DNA of 37,014 nt, taken from positions 1 through 37,014 of the forward strand of contig CANRSX010000043.1 of the NCBI GenBank assembly GCA_947642555.1, written 5' to 3'. Made by a program: the position numbers and the translations under genes. The notes under the pieces were generated by a model. That model searched no databases, was not told the origin of the DNA, and was given only the letters and a program-made list of their open reading frames with translations. Of this stretch, positions 1 through 7,633 are shown in pieces; position 1 is the stretch's first letter, and each line of letters opens with the position of its first letter. This stretch comes from an uncultured Roseburia sp. (GTDB lineage Bacteria; Bacillota; Clostridia; Lachnospirales; Lachnospiraceae).

Positions 1-170
1 GAATAGCAGATGCAGAGGGGTATAATTATCCTGCGTTTATGGCTATGGAACTGAAGGAAGGATATTTGAAGGAGGTTTGCGGGGGGAGATATTTTGAATC
101 GGATATTTATGACGATGAACTGAACCGCGAGACAGTGAGAGTTTTTGATAGAGAATTTACAAATGGATAA
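1..170 (+). CDS. C-terminal end of an unknown protein (5' truncated by window)
   Basis: An open frame enters from the left edge (codons in phase with base 3) and ends at a TAA at 168-170, giving about 55 residues that include MAMELKEGYLKEVCGGRYF and end in DREFTNG. The composition is soluble and acidic with normal codon use for the neighbourhood. No domain can be recognised from this fragment. It is followed by about 200 bp without a gene before the DUF2200 gene. Being open to the edge is weak evidence on its own, so this is a modest-confidence call. Confidence 0.45.
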   Translation, partial: IADAEGYNYPAFMAMELKEGYLKEVCGGRYFESDIYDDELNRETVRVFDREFTNG

Positions 171-370
171 ATGTTGAATAATATGTGATCTCTGTAGAAA
201 TATACTTTATATTTCAAAATTTATGCATCGGGAACACTTTTCCGAAAAGGGAGAAAATGAAGTTGGGAAACGGTTACGGAAGGGGCGTTATAGTGAACGG
301 ATTGCAGCAGAAACATAATAATGCCGAAGAAAGGAATCTGAACAGAAAATGAGAAAGGCGGTAATCAGTC

Positions 371-730
371 ATGACAAATGAGCAGGTTTATGCGATGTCG
401 TTTGCAAAAGTATACCTGCTTCTGGAGCAGAAGGCCCTGCGGAAGGGACGGACCAGAGACGAGGTGCGAAAGGTAACTACCTGGCTGACCGGATATACGG
501 ACGCGGATGTGGAGCGGGCGCTGGCGGAGGATATGGCATACGGGGATTTCTTTCGAAACGCGCCGCAGATGAATCCGAATCGCAGGCAGATCAAAGGATC
601 GGTCTGCGGCGTGAAGCTCGATCTGATTGAGGATCCGCTGATGCAGGATATCCGGTATCTGGACAAGCTGATCGATGAGCTGGCCAAAGGGAAGCCGATG
701 GAGAAGGTGTTAAGAGGCGGTGGGATTTGA
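371..730 (+). CDS. DUF2200 family protein
   Basis: This 119-residue soluble protein has the features of the DUF2200 family: an N-terminal MTNEQVYAMSFAKVYLLL stretch, a conserved KALRKGRTRDEV segment and a WLTGYTDADVERAL segment at about residues 38-52, then an NPNRRQIKGSVCG stretch. Family members are short bacterial proteins of unknown function. The ATG follows GAAAGGCGG. The stop overlaps the TTG start of the sensor kinase by 4 bp, so the two genes are probably translationally coupled and co-transcribed, although DUF2200 proteins are not known to me as part of two-component signalling. No signal peptide or membrane segment is visible. Confidence 0.85.
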   Translation: MTNEQVYAMSFAKVYLLLEQKALRKGRTRDEVRKVTTWLTGYTDADVERALAEDMAYGDFFRNAPQMNPNRRQIKGSVCGVKLDLIEDPLMQDIRYLDKLIDELAKGKPMEKVLRGGGI

Positions 731-2538
731 AAGGATTATCAGACAAACTTTACATCCGCATCACAGCGGCGCTTTTTCTGATCCTGATTGTGCCCTTTTA
801 CGTGATGCTGCAGTCGGTTCAACATTCCTACCGGCAGTATGTCGAGAAGGAGTTAAGTGAGCGGACGATTTCCACCATCGCAAAGAGCGAGGAGGAGATT
901 CGCCAGACATTTCAGAACATGGCGGCCGCCACCAATATTTTTGCGCTGGACGATCCGCTGATCGAGGCTCTGGAGGGTGGGGATTTTTCCCATTTTGAGC
1001 GCACGGTGCGGTTTGACAAGGTGGTCTCAAAGATCAATACGACCAATCTCTTTCAGGTGCGGACCATGCATTTTGTGATGGTGGACCGGGACGGGCAGAC
1101 CTATATTGACAGCACGATGGAGGGGATGCATTTTTCAGACGAATTCATCTCTGAACTGATACAGAAAGGGAATGCAAGAGAAGAATGTCTTTCCTGGAGT
1201 ATGTTTTCGCCGCTCCCGGGGGAAGGACGGCAGGACAATTATGTGTCGGTATGCCGTCCGCTTTTTTCGGAGGGCGTGACAGGGGAGTACCTGGCGACCC
1301 TGATGGTTTGTATCAGCCAGAATGAAGTCGGGGAAATCCTTTCACGGTACCGGGTCGGTGAGGAGGATTTTATTTATCTGTGTATGGAAGCGGATGGTCA
1401 GATCGTGTTTTACCTGGATGAAGGGCACTGTGCGGATGAGGGAGAGATTCAGGAGCTGGCGTCCCGGATCAGGGGGACGGATGGCTATGAGCGGAAGGTG
1501 ATCCGTGACAAAACTTACATTGTGAGCCGCTACCGTCTGCACCAGCCCTGGGGATTTTCCGGGGAGCCGATGTGCGTCCTTTATTTTACGGAATACACCC
1601 CGATCGTCCAGACCTTTGAGGCGTTTGCGGGGCATCTGAATATGCTGATGCTAATATTTTTGCTGCTTCTGGTACTGGCAGCGGCAGTGCTGGCCGCGTT
1701 TTTAACCAGGCCCATCGTCCGGCTTCAGAAATGCATGGAGCTGTATTCGGAAAAGCAGGAGGTCACGGGAGTCAATCTGACGCGGCGGGATGAGATCGGG
1801 AGCCTAAGCCGCACGTTTTATGAGATGGAGAAAAAGATCAATGAGCTCTTTGTCCGGCTTCGCGAGGAGACGGAGGTGCGGGAGCGCTACCGGTATCAGG
1901 CGCTGCGGGCGCAGGTCAATCCTCATTTCCTGTTTAACACCTTAGGGACGATCCGCTGGATGGCGGTGATCCGTCATGCGGACAATATCACGGAGATGCT
2001 CGATGCCCTGGGCACGATCCTGCGCTACAGCATGGACCGGGAGGGCGAAACCGTCCGGCTGGGCGAAGAGCTTGAGATGATCCGCAAATATATTTTTATC
2101 CAAAATTACCGCTACGGAAAAGAGTGCGGGCTGGATATCAGGATTCCGGAGGAGCTTCTTAACTGTCCCATCATCAAATTTATCCTGCAGCCGGTGGTGG
2201 AAAATGCGTTCCTGCACGCGTTCCGCGAATTTGAGGGGAGGCCGCAGATCACGATCGACGGTGAGCGGGAAGGGAAGGAGCTGCATATCCGGGTCAGCGA
2301 CAACGGGCGCGGGATGGAGGAGAGCCTTCGGGAAAGCTTAAATGATCCAAACGGGCCGCAGCGGAAAAAGGTGACGGGGATCGGACTGACAAATGTAAAT
2401 GAGAGAATCCGGATCGAGTACGGGGAAGAATACGGTATCCGGATCTGCCCGGGAAACGAAGGCGGAACCACGGTGGAATACCGGCTTCTGATTCCGGGCG
2501 GGGAGGATTGGGATGAAGAAACTGCTGATCGTGGATGA
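727..2538 (+). CDS. YesM-type sensor histidine kinase
   Basis: This 603-residue membrane kinase most likely phosphorylates the AraC-type response regulator encoded directly after it. Residues ~10-28 form the first membrane helix, ~30-300 an extracytoplasmic sensing domain (Cache-like by position), ~303-327 the second helix, and a HAMP-like linker follows. The His_kinase box is QVNPHFLFNTLG with His400. The ATPase domain has an N box (PVVENAFLHAF), a G1 box (VSDNGRGM) and a G2 box (GIGLTNVNERI). This is the usual YesM/LytS-like layout, which in Firmicutes commonly controls carbohydrate uptake; the transporter just downstream fits. The start is a TTG preceded by AAGAGGCGGTGGG and overlaps the DUF2200 stop. 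The gene overlaps the regulator by 26 bp. Confidence 0.95.
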   Translation: MKGLSDKLYIRITAALFLILIVPFYVMLQSVQHSYRQYVEKELSERTISTIAKSEEEIRQTFQNMAAATNIFALDDPLIEALEGGDFSHFERTVRFDKVVSKINTTNLFQVRTMHFVMVDRDGQTYIDSTMEGMHFSDEFISELIQKGNAREECLSWSMFSPLPGEGRQDNYVSVCRPLFSEGVTGEYLATLMVCISQNEVGEILSRYRVGEEDFIYLCMEADGQIVFYLDEGHCADEGEIQELASRIRGTDGYERKVIRDKTYIVSRYRLHQPWGFSGEPMCVLYFTEYTPIVQTFEAFAGHLNMLMLIFLLLLVLAAAVLAAFLTRPIVRLQKCMELYSEKQEVTGVNLTRRDEIGSLSRTFYEMEKKINELFVRLREETEVRERYRYQALRAQVNPHFLFNTLGTIRWMAVIRHADNITEMLDALGTILRYSMDREGETVRLGEELEMIRKYIFIQNYRYGKECGLDIRIPEELLNCPIIKFILQPVVENAFLHAFREFEGRPQITIDGEREGKELHIRVSDNGRGMEESLRESLNDPNGPQRKKVTGIGLTNVNERIRIEYGEEYGIRICPGNEGGTTVEYRLLIPGGEDWDEETADRG

Positions 2539-3766
2539 TGAATTTATCGTCCGGATGGGGATCAAAAGCATTGTAAACTGGGAGGAGTACGGCTATTGCA
2601 TTGTCGGGGAGGCGGCGGACGGAGCCGCGGCTTTAACGCTGATGGAATCCGTGCGCCCGGATATCGTGCTGACGGATCTGATCATGGAGCCGGTGGACGG
2701 GTTTGAGCTGATCCGGCAGAGCAGGAAGCGGTTTCCGAAGACAAAATTTGTGGTGCTGAGCAACTACAACGATTTTGAAAATGTGAAACAGGCGATGAAG
2801 CTGGGCGCCAGCGATTATATTTTTAAGATGACGGCGCAGCCGGAGGAGATTCTGAAAATTCTGGATGAGGCATCCGCCCTGGTACCGGAGGAACACCATG
2901 CCGCGGATGCGCTGGTACAGAGAAACCGCCAGGCCATCAAGCGGTGTATGATTCAGAAATGTATCTGGCAGAAATATCCGGATGCCGCGGAGATGGAATC
3001 CGAATTTGCCGCCTTAGGGCTTGACGTGACATTTTCACGCCCCTTTGTGCTGGTATATTTTGTGGTGCGCCCGTCCGGCATGGAGGAGCGGAGGCTGCTG
3101 TCACAGGAGGAGCCGGATTCCGTGCTGGAATTTGCCATGGGGAATATCGCGGATGAGGTGTGGAAGGCGCGCTTTGCAGCCGACACCTTCCCGGTGGAGG
3201 AGGGGATCATGGTCTCGGTGATCAACCTGGATTCCGCGCTCCCGCAGGAAGAGGAGCTTTCCGAGATCCGGGAAAAATTCCGGCTGATCCGGGAATATAT
3301 CCGTCGGTATTTAAATCTGACGGTCTACGGGGTGTTAAGCGAGCCGGGAGAAATCTATGAGCAGGTAAAGGAGCTGCACAGACGCTGCATGGAGGCGGAG
3401 CTGGCCTACAGCGGGGAGGCGGAGCTGTTAACCTGTGTGGAGCAGCGGCCCGCTATCGTGAAAGTGAAGGAATATATCGAAAGTCATTTATCGGAACAGC
3501 TTTCCGTCGCAAAGGCCGCGCAGATCGCCTGCATGAGCGAGAGCTATTTTTCTTCCGTCTTTAAAAAAGAAGTCGGAATTTCCTTTGTCGATTACATCAG
3601 TCAGGTGCGGATCCGCAGGGCAAAGGAGCTCCTGCGGCAGAAGCATGTCAGAATCTATGAGATCTGCCAGGAGGTGGGGATTGAGAATCCGAATTATTTC
3701 AGCAGCCTGTTCAAAAAAATCGAGGGAATTTCGCCGAACGCGTACCGGTCGTTGTTTGAGCGGTGA
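2513..3766 (+). CDS. YesN-type response regulator with AraC helix-turn-helix
   Basis: This 417-residue cytoplasmic regulator is the partner of the upstream YesM-like kinase. The receiver domain (1-~120) has the acidic pair in LLIVDDE, the phospho-acceptor Asp55 in VLTDLIMEPVDG and the switch Lys in YIFKMTAQP. A variable middle region of about 180 residues follows. The C-terminal ~100 residues are a double AraC/XylS HTH (YIESHLSEQLSVAKAA... YFSSVFKKE..., EICQEVGIENPNYFSSLFKK). Family members activate promoters of adjacent sugar transporters when phosphorylated. The likely target here is the solute-binding protein and permease genes 0.5 kb downstream. The ATG lies inside the kinase gene (GGGATGAAG), an arrangement typical of coupled two-component genes. 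Confidence 0.95.
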   Translation: MKKLLIVDDEFIVRMGIKSIVNWEEYGYCIVGEAADGAAALTLMESVRPDIVLTDLIMEPVDGFELIRQSRKRFPKTKFVVLSNYNDFENVKQAMKLGASDYIFKMTAQPEEILKILDEASALVPEEHHAADALVQRNRQAIKRCMIQKCIWQKYPDAAEMESEFAALGLDVTFSRPFVLVYFVVRPSGMEERRLLSQEEPDSVLEFAMGNIADEVWKARFAADTFPVEEGIMVSVINLDSALPQEEELSEIREKFRLIREYIRRYLNLTVYGVLSEPGEIYEQVKELHRRCMEAELAYSGEAELLTCVEQRPAIVKVKEYIESHLSEQLSVAKAAQIACMSESYFSSVFKKEVGISFVDYISQVRIRRAKELLRQKHVRIYEICQEVGIENPNYFSSLFKKIEGISPNAYRSLFER

Positions 3767-3794
3767 GAATGGAAGAGTTTTATGGAAAAGAATA

Positions 3795-3823
3795 TTGTAA
3801 AATCAGTCTGCATATGCTATAAT
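3795..3823 (+). promoter_or_regulatory. Strong SigA-type promoter for the antisense RNA of the Fst-like locus
   Basis: TTGTAA (3795-3800) and TATAAT (3818-3823) are separated by exactly 17 bp, and the -10 is extended (TG at 3815-3816). No protein follows. Transcription from about 3830 would run through a direct-repeat copy into the hairpin at 3871-3905. This is consistent with a constitutively made regulatory RNA. Confidence 0.75.
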
Positions 3824-3829
3824 GCCAAC

Positions 3830-3916
3830 AGGCAAAAGGATGGCAGTGTCCATTAGGCACAAAAAGAGTGAACCCCTGGAAGTACCGCAAATGCTTCCGG
3901 GGGTTCTTCTTCTTTT
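3830..3916 (+). ncRNA. Predicted antitoxin RNA (RNA II-like) of the Fst-like type I toxin-antitoxin locus
   Basis: A short RNA of about 85 nt is predicted between the promoter at 3795-3823 and the terminator ending near 3916. Its 5' part contains AAAAGGATGG (3834-3843) and TCCATTAGGCACA (3849-3861). These are complementary to the toxin mRNA around its start codon, because the same blocks recur at 4016-4025 and 4033-4045. This is the logic of the pAD1 par locus, where the antisense RNA and toxin mRNA converge on one terminator and pair through direct repeats. No open frame of note lies inside. The existence and boundaries of the RNA are inferred from sequence. Confidence 0.65.
3871..3916. terminator. 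Bidirectional intrinsic terminator shared by toxin mRNA and antisense RNA
   Basis: AACCCCTGGAAG (3871-3882) pairs with CTTCCGGGGGTT (3894-3905) around an 11-nt loop. A T-rich tract (CTTCTTCTTTT) follows on the plus strand. On the minus strand the same stem is followed by CACTCTTTTTG. It can therefore stop both convergent transcripts. Confidence 0.8.
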
Positions 3917-3950
3917 ACGGAGAAGTAAACCGTTTGGGCCAGGTTACCGT

Positions 3951-4037
3951 CTATTCATTTCCGTCAAGCCACTTGCACAGGTAGTAGGCAACTACACTGG
4001 CCATTACGGAAAGAAAAAAGGATGGTAATATATCCAT
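3951..4037 (-). CDS. Fst/Ldr-like type I toxin peptide (28 aa)
   Basis: The minus strand encodes MDILPSFFLSVMASVV followed by AYYLCKWLDGNE and a TAG stop. This is one hydrophobic helix ending in a Trp-Leu-Asp motif and a polar tail, the profile of the Fst/Ldr superfamily of membrane-damaging type I toxins. The ATG (rc of 4035-4037) is preceded by GGAAGGGGG with an 8-9 nt spacer. Convergent antisense RNA, direct repeats over the translation start, and a shared bidirectional terminator all match the par/fst layout. The peptide is chromosomal here, between a two-component system and a sugar transporter. It is too short for normal gene finders. Toxicity is inferred from architecture, not shown. 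Confidence 0.75.
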   Translation of the reverse strand: MDILPSFFLSVMASVVAYYLCKWLDGNE

Positions 4038-4084
4038 CAGGCACACCCCCTTCCTGTTACCAGTATCGGGGCGGTAACAAGGGG

Positions 4085-4113
4085 ATTATACCATATGAAA
4101 ATAAAGCTGAACA
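4085..4113 (-). promoter_or_regulatory. Promoter of the Fst-like toxin
   Basis: On the minus strand TGTTCA (rc of 4108-4113) and TATAAT (rc of 4085-4090) are 17 bp apart, with an extended -10 (TGG before TATAAT). Transcription would start near 4078, giving a roughly 40-nt leader before the toxin ATG. The -35 is poor and the -10 perfect. Confidence 0.6.
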
Positions 4114-4210
4114 GTGTCTCTTCTTAAAAATCTGAAAGCCCCATCCAAAAATATAAGAGATCATTTCTGTCATTTCGTAAAATTCTGATTCTGAAAAAGG
4201 GTTTCCTTCA

Positions 4211-4239
4211 TGTACATGGAAATTGCCCGTTGCTATAAT
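4211..4239 (+). promoter_or_regulatory. Promoter of the sugar transporter operon
   Basis: TGTACA (4211-4216) and TATAAT (4234-4239) are 17 bp apart, with TG one base before the -10 (extended -10). It lies 38 bp before the chosen start of the solute-binding protein. The weak -35 fits activation by the upstream YesN-like regulator, which is inference. Confidence 0.6.
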
Positions 4240-4276
4240 AATACCATCACAGAGAAAGCAAGGGAGGTACGATGGT

Positions 4277-5707
4277 ATGAAGATGAAACGGACAATGGCG
4301 CTCATTTTGGCAGGTCTGCTGGGCATATCGGCGGCGGCCTGCGGGGCGAAGGGCACGGACGGGCAGGCTTCGGGGGGAAGCGGCGCCGGTGCAGACACTG
4401 ATTCCGGAAGCGAGGCGCAGACCGGCGGGGGAGCTTCCGGAAAGACGGAGAGCGGCGGGAGCGCGGAAGATCCCGTTCTGCTGAAGATCTGGGGCGGCGT
4501 CCCTCCCGAGGCAGGACCCCAGGCATCCGTGGACTTGTTCAACGAGGCGTATAAAGACAAGGGAATTCAGGCGGAATATGTCTACTATGTCAACGATGAA
4601 AACGGAAATCTAAAGCTGGAGACAACGCTGATGGCCGGTGAGGGCGTGGACGCGTATATGTCCTATGATGAGCGCTACCTGTCAAAACGGGTGGAAGGCG
4701 GAATGGCGCTGGATTTAACGGAGCTGTGCGAGCGGGACGGATTTGACATCAAGGAGCTCTTCGGGGAGGAGATGGTGTCTTCCTACGAATATGATGGCGT
4801 ATTCTACTGTATTCCGACAAAGCGCGATCAGTACGGCATGATGTTAAATAAGGATATGTTTGACGAAGCGGGGATCCCGATCCCGACGGAGTGGACCTAC
4901 AGTGAATTCCGGGAAATTGCGAAGCAGCTGACCCACGGCGAAGGGGAGCAGAAGGTGTATGGGGCATTTTTGAACACGGATCAGAATATCCTGACGACCT
5001 TCCAGTACTTCGGGGTATCCGCCCTTGGCGGTGACTGGATGTACAAGGACGGCGGCGCGGCCACCAATTTCACCCATCCGGTGGTGATCGAGTCGGCGCA
5101 GCTGGCCTATGACATGATGAATGTGGACGGCAGTGCGCCGACGCATGTAGATTCCGTCACACAGAAGCTCTCCTGCGACGGGATGTTTATGAATGAGAGG
5201 ACGGCGATGGTTCCGGCGTCCTGGACCGTTCGGAATGTAAAGAACCTGGAAGCATACCCGCATGATTTCGTGACAGCCTTTGCGCCGTATCCGGTGCCGG
5301 ACAACGCGGAATCGCCCTATATCATGGGTGGTGTCGGGGATATGCTCTCGATCAATCCGAAGTCGCCGAATATCGACGCCTGCTGGGAATACGTGAAATG
5401 GTATTCGACAGAGGGAATCATTCCGCTGGCTTACGGTGGACGGATCCCGCTTTGCAAGTCCATCGATACGGACGAGGTGGTGGAATACTTCTTCCGCGAC
5501 GCGGAGGATCTGCTGGATGAGGAGAGCACAAAATACGTGATGATCGAGCCGAGAGGCAGCTATGCATTCCTGACGATTTCGCCGAAGGCGTCGGAGCTGG
5601 GCGATATTTTAAAGGAGGAGATGGAAGCGATCTTAAACGGGCAGAAGTCGGTCGAGGAGGGGCTGGCGGATGCCGAGAGGCGTGGAAACGAGTTGCTGGC
5701 AAAGTAG
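4277..5707 (+). CDS. Extracellular solute-binding lipoprotein of a carbohydrate ABC transporter
   Basis: This 476-residue protein would capture a sugar or glycoside outside the cell and deliver it to the two permeases encoded next. The signal peptide MKMKRTMALILAGLLGIS ends in SAAAC, giving a lipidated Cys22. A low-complexity Gly/Ser/Asp linker (~25-65) tethers the binding domain to the membrane. The rest resembles family 1 solute-binding proteins: LLKIWGGV at the first strand, YDGVFYCIPTKRDQYGMMLNKDMFDEAGIP, and SAWTVRN-like and PYIMGGVGDMLSINPKS segments. I chose the ATG at 4277 (GGGAGGTACGATGGT upstream) rather than the in-frame ATG at 4223, which lies before the promoter's -10. The substrate cannot be told. 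No ATPase gene is present, so a shared MsmK-type ATPase is likely. Confidence 0.92.
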   Translation: MKMKRTMALILAGLLGISAAACGAKGTDGQASGGSGAGADTDSGSEAQTGGGASGKTESGGSAEDPVLLKIWGGVPPEAGPQASVDLFNEAYKDKGIQAEYVYYVNDENGNLKLETTLMAGEGVDAYMSYDERYLSKRVEGGMALDLTELCERDGFDIKELFGEEMVSSYEYDGVFYCIPTKRDQYGMMLNKDMFDEAGIPIPTEWTYSEFREIAKQLTHGEGEQKVYGAFLNTDQNILTTFQYFGVSALGGDWMYKDGGAATNFTHPVVIESAQLAYDMMNVDGSAPTHVDSVTQKLSCDGMFMNERTAMVPASWTVRNVKNLEAYPHDFVTAFAPYPVPDNAESPYIMGGVGDMLSINPKSPNIDACWEYVKWYSTEGIIPLAYGGRIPLCKSIDTDEVVEYFFRDAEDLLDEESTKYVMIEPRGSYAFLTISPKASELGDILKEEMEAILNGQKSVEEGLADAERRGNELLAK

Positions 5708-5729
5708 AGGAAGTACAGGCGAAACAGAG

Positions 5730-5754
5730 ACTGCCGCACAATGCGTGCGGCAGT
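5730..5754 (+). terminator. Intercistronic hairpin after the binding-protein gene
   Basis: ACTGCCGCAC (5730-5739) pairs perfectly with GTGCGGCAGT (5745-5754) around a 5-nt loop. Only a short T tract (TTTGTG) follows. A strong stem between a binding-protein gene and its permease genes usually protects the upstream mRNA or partly terminates, making more binding protein than permease. Confidence 0.65.
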
Positions 5755-5802
5755 TTGTGAAAGAGCGGGAAAGCCGGCCGCGGCGCCGGAACGGGGTGGA
5801 AG

Positions 5803-6696
5803 ATGAGCGCAAAAAAGTTAAGACAACTGAAAACCGACATAACGGGATATCTGTTTATCCTGCCGAATATTCTGGGTATGGTTTTATTTACGCTGGTTCC
5901 GATGATTTTTTCTCTGATCATCAGCTTTACAGACTGGAATTTTGTAAAAGGCTTCGGCAGCTGGGAGTGGATCGGAATCGAAAATTATCTGGAGATGTGG
6001 CAGGACGAGTGGTTTCTCTCCGCGCTGCGCAATACCGTGATCCTGGCCTTTGTGTGCGTGCCGGTGACGATCGCCCTGGCGCTGGTGATCGCGGTGGCGG
6101 TGGAGCGGTTTGCGTATGCGAAGCTGCCGATCCGCCTCGCGATGTTTATGCCCTACATCTCAAATGTCGTGGCGGTGACCATTGTATGGGTGATGATGTA
6201 TTCCCCCTGGGGACCGTTCACGCAGATGGTAAAAATGTTCGGTGTCAAAAATCCGCCCCAGTGGCTCGGGGATTACACCTGGGCGCTGCCGGCGGTCATC
6301 CTGATGATGATCTGGGCAAACGTGGGGTACTGCGTCATGATCTACACCTCCGCGATCCAGGGGCTGCCGGGGGACGTGTATGAGGCTGCCCGGATGGACG
6401 GGGCGGGGGAGATCTGCCAGTTTTTCCGGCTCACAGTGCCCTTTTTGTCGCCGACCACATTTTTTCTCGTGATCACACTGTTTATCAATGTATTCCAGAT
6501 TTTTGCGCAGGTGCAGATCATGACAAAGGGCGGGCCGGGAACATCGACAAATGTCATGGTATACTACATTTACAAATCCGCGTTCAACTATTACAACATG
6601 GGATACGCGGCGGCGATGTCCTGGATCCTGTTTGCGATCCTGTTCGTGATCACGATCATCCAGTGGAGGGGGCAGAAACGCTGGGTCAGCTACTGA
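5803..6696 (+). CDS. Sugar ABC transporter permease (MalF/UgpA type)
   Basis: This 297-residue inner-membrane protein has six predicted helices, including LFILPNILGMVLFTLVPMIF, TVILAFVCVPVTIALALVIA, MFMPYISNVVAVTIVWVMMY and VILMMIWANVGYCVMIYTSA. The cytoplasmic EAA loop reads VYEAARMDGAGEICQFFRLTVP at about residues 198-219 and docks on the ATPase. It pairs with the following permease and the upstream lipoprotein to form a CUT1-type importer. The ATG follows GGGGTGGAAG. It is separated from the binding-protein gene by the hairpin at 5730-5754. Confidence 0.95.
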   Translation: MSAKKLRQLKTDITGYLFILPNILGMVLFTLVPMIFSLIISFTDWNFVKGFGSWEWIGIENYLEMWQDEWFLSALRNTVILAFVCVPVTIALALVIAVAVERFAYAKLPIRLAMFMPYISNVVAVTIVWVMMYSPWGPFTQMVKMFGVKNPPQWLGDYTWALPAVILMMIWANVGYCVMIYTSAIQGLPGDVYEAARMDGAGEICQFFRLTVPFLSPTTFFLVITLFINVFQIFAQVQIMTKGGPGTSTNVMVYYIYKSAFNYYNMGYAAAMSWILFAILFVITIIQWRGQKRWVSY

Positions 6697-6740
6697 CGGA
6701 ACCTGCGGGCGGATGGAAAGGACAGGGAAACGGGGGAACT

Positions 6741-7601
6741 ATGAGAAAAAAGAACGGAAAATGGAAGCTGTTACGGAGAATTCTCTGCACGGCGGCGCTC
6801 GGTGCGCTTGGATTTACGATGATCGTGCCCTTTCTGTGGATGATTTCCGCATCCATGAAGCGCCCGATCGATGTGATGGAGCTGCCGATCCGGTGGATTC
6901 CGGAATATTTTTATCCGGACAATTATATGAAGGTGTGGAATATCGGCGGAAAGGCGGTGCGGAATTATAATTTCGGGCTGGCATATGTAAACTCGCTTAA
7001 AATCGCGGTGATCAATATGACATGCTCCGTGCTCACCAGCGCGGCGGCGGGATACGCCTTTGCGAAGATAAAATTCCGGGGGAGAAATGTGATCTTTCTT
7101 CTGTACCTGGCGACGATGATGATCCCCACGCAGATCACGCTGATCCCGAAGTTTGCGATCTTTACCCAGCTGGGGCTCTCGGGCACGCACTGGACGCTGA
7201 TCCTGCCGGGGCTTATCACCATCACCGGAACCTTCCTTATGCGTCAGTATTTCACACAGATCCCGGATGAGCTGCGGGAATCGGCTCATGTGGACGGGGC
7301 GGGGGAATTTCACATCTGGGCGCGGATCATGCTGCCGGTGGCGAAGCCCTGTATGGCGTCGCTGGCGATGGTGGTGTTTTTGTGGAACTGGAATAATTAC
7401 CTGGACGCGCTGGTCTTTTTATCGGACTGGCGGCTGTACACGATCCCGGTGGCGCTGACCAGCTTTATCGATGAGAATACGACGGATTACAGCCTGATCA
7501 TGGCGGCGTCCACCTCGGCCCTGCTGCCGGTCTTTCTGGTATTCCTGGCCGGGCAGAAATTTTTTGTCAAGGGGCTTGTGGCCGGGGCGGTGAAGGGATA
7601 G
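6741..7601 (+). CDS. Sugar ABC transporter permease (MalG/UgpE type)
   Basis: This 286-residue membrane protein is the second channel subunit of the CUT1-type importer. Its helices include TAALGALGFTMIVPFLWMIS, ITLIPKFAIFTQLGL..., MASLAMVVFLWNWNNYLDAL and ALLPVFLVFLAGQKFF. The EAA loop is LRESAHVDGAGEFHIWARIM. The ending FVKGLVAGAVKG is typical of MalG-like subunits. I chose the ATG at 6741 (GGGGGAACT just before) instead of the longer frame from 6663, because the first 26 residues of the longer version lie over the end of the previous gene and do not look like the family. Confidence 0.94.
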   Translation: MRKKNGKWKLLRRILCTAALGALGFTMIVPFLWMISASMKRPIDVMELPIRWIPEYFYPDNYMKVWNIGGKAVRNYNFGLAYVNSLKIAVINMTCSVLTSAAAGYAFAKIKFRGRNVIFLLYLATMMIPTQITLIPKFAIFTQLGLSGTHWTLILPGLITITGTFLMRQYFTQIPDELRESAHVDGAGEFHIWARIMLPVAKPCMASLAMVVFLWNWNNYLDALVFLSDWRLYTIPVALTSFIDENTTDYSLIMAASTSALLPVFLVFLAGQKFFVKGLVAGAVKG

Positions 7602-7633
7602 GAAAAGGCGGCGGTGACAGAGAGGAGGCAGAT

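Larger units (their letters stand above)
3834..4045 (+). repeat. Direct repeats spanning the toxin start region (DRa/DRb-like)
   Basis: Copy one (3834-3861) and copy two (4016-4045) both read AAAAGGATGG, then 5 or 7 divergent bases, then TCCAT[T/C]AGGCACA. Copy two covers the toxin's start codon and the bases just before it on the minus strand. Copy one lies in the first 35 nt of the antisense RNA. The conserved blocks let the antisense RNA pair in trans with the toxin translation start. Confidence 0.8.

Noticed and set aside
4057..4560. 167-codon minus-strand frame over the transporter promoter
   Set aside because: It is antisense to the signal peptide and linker of the binding protein and overlaps two promoters. 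It is Pro/Ser-rich shadow sequence.
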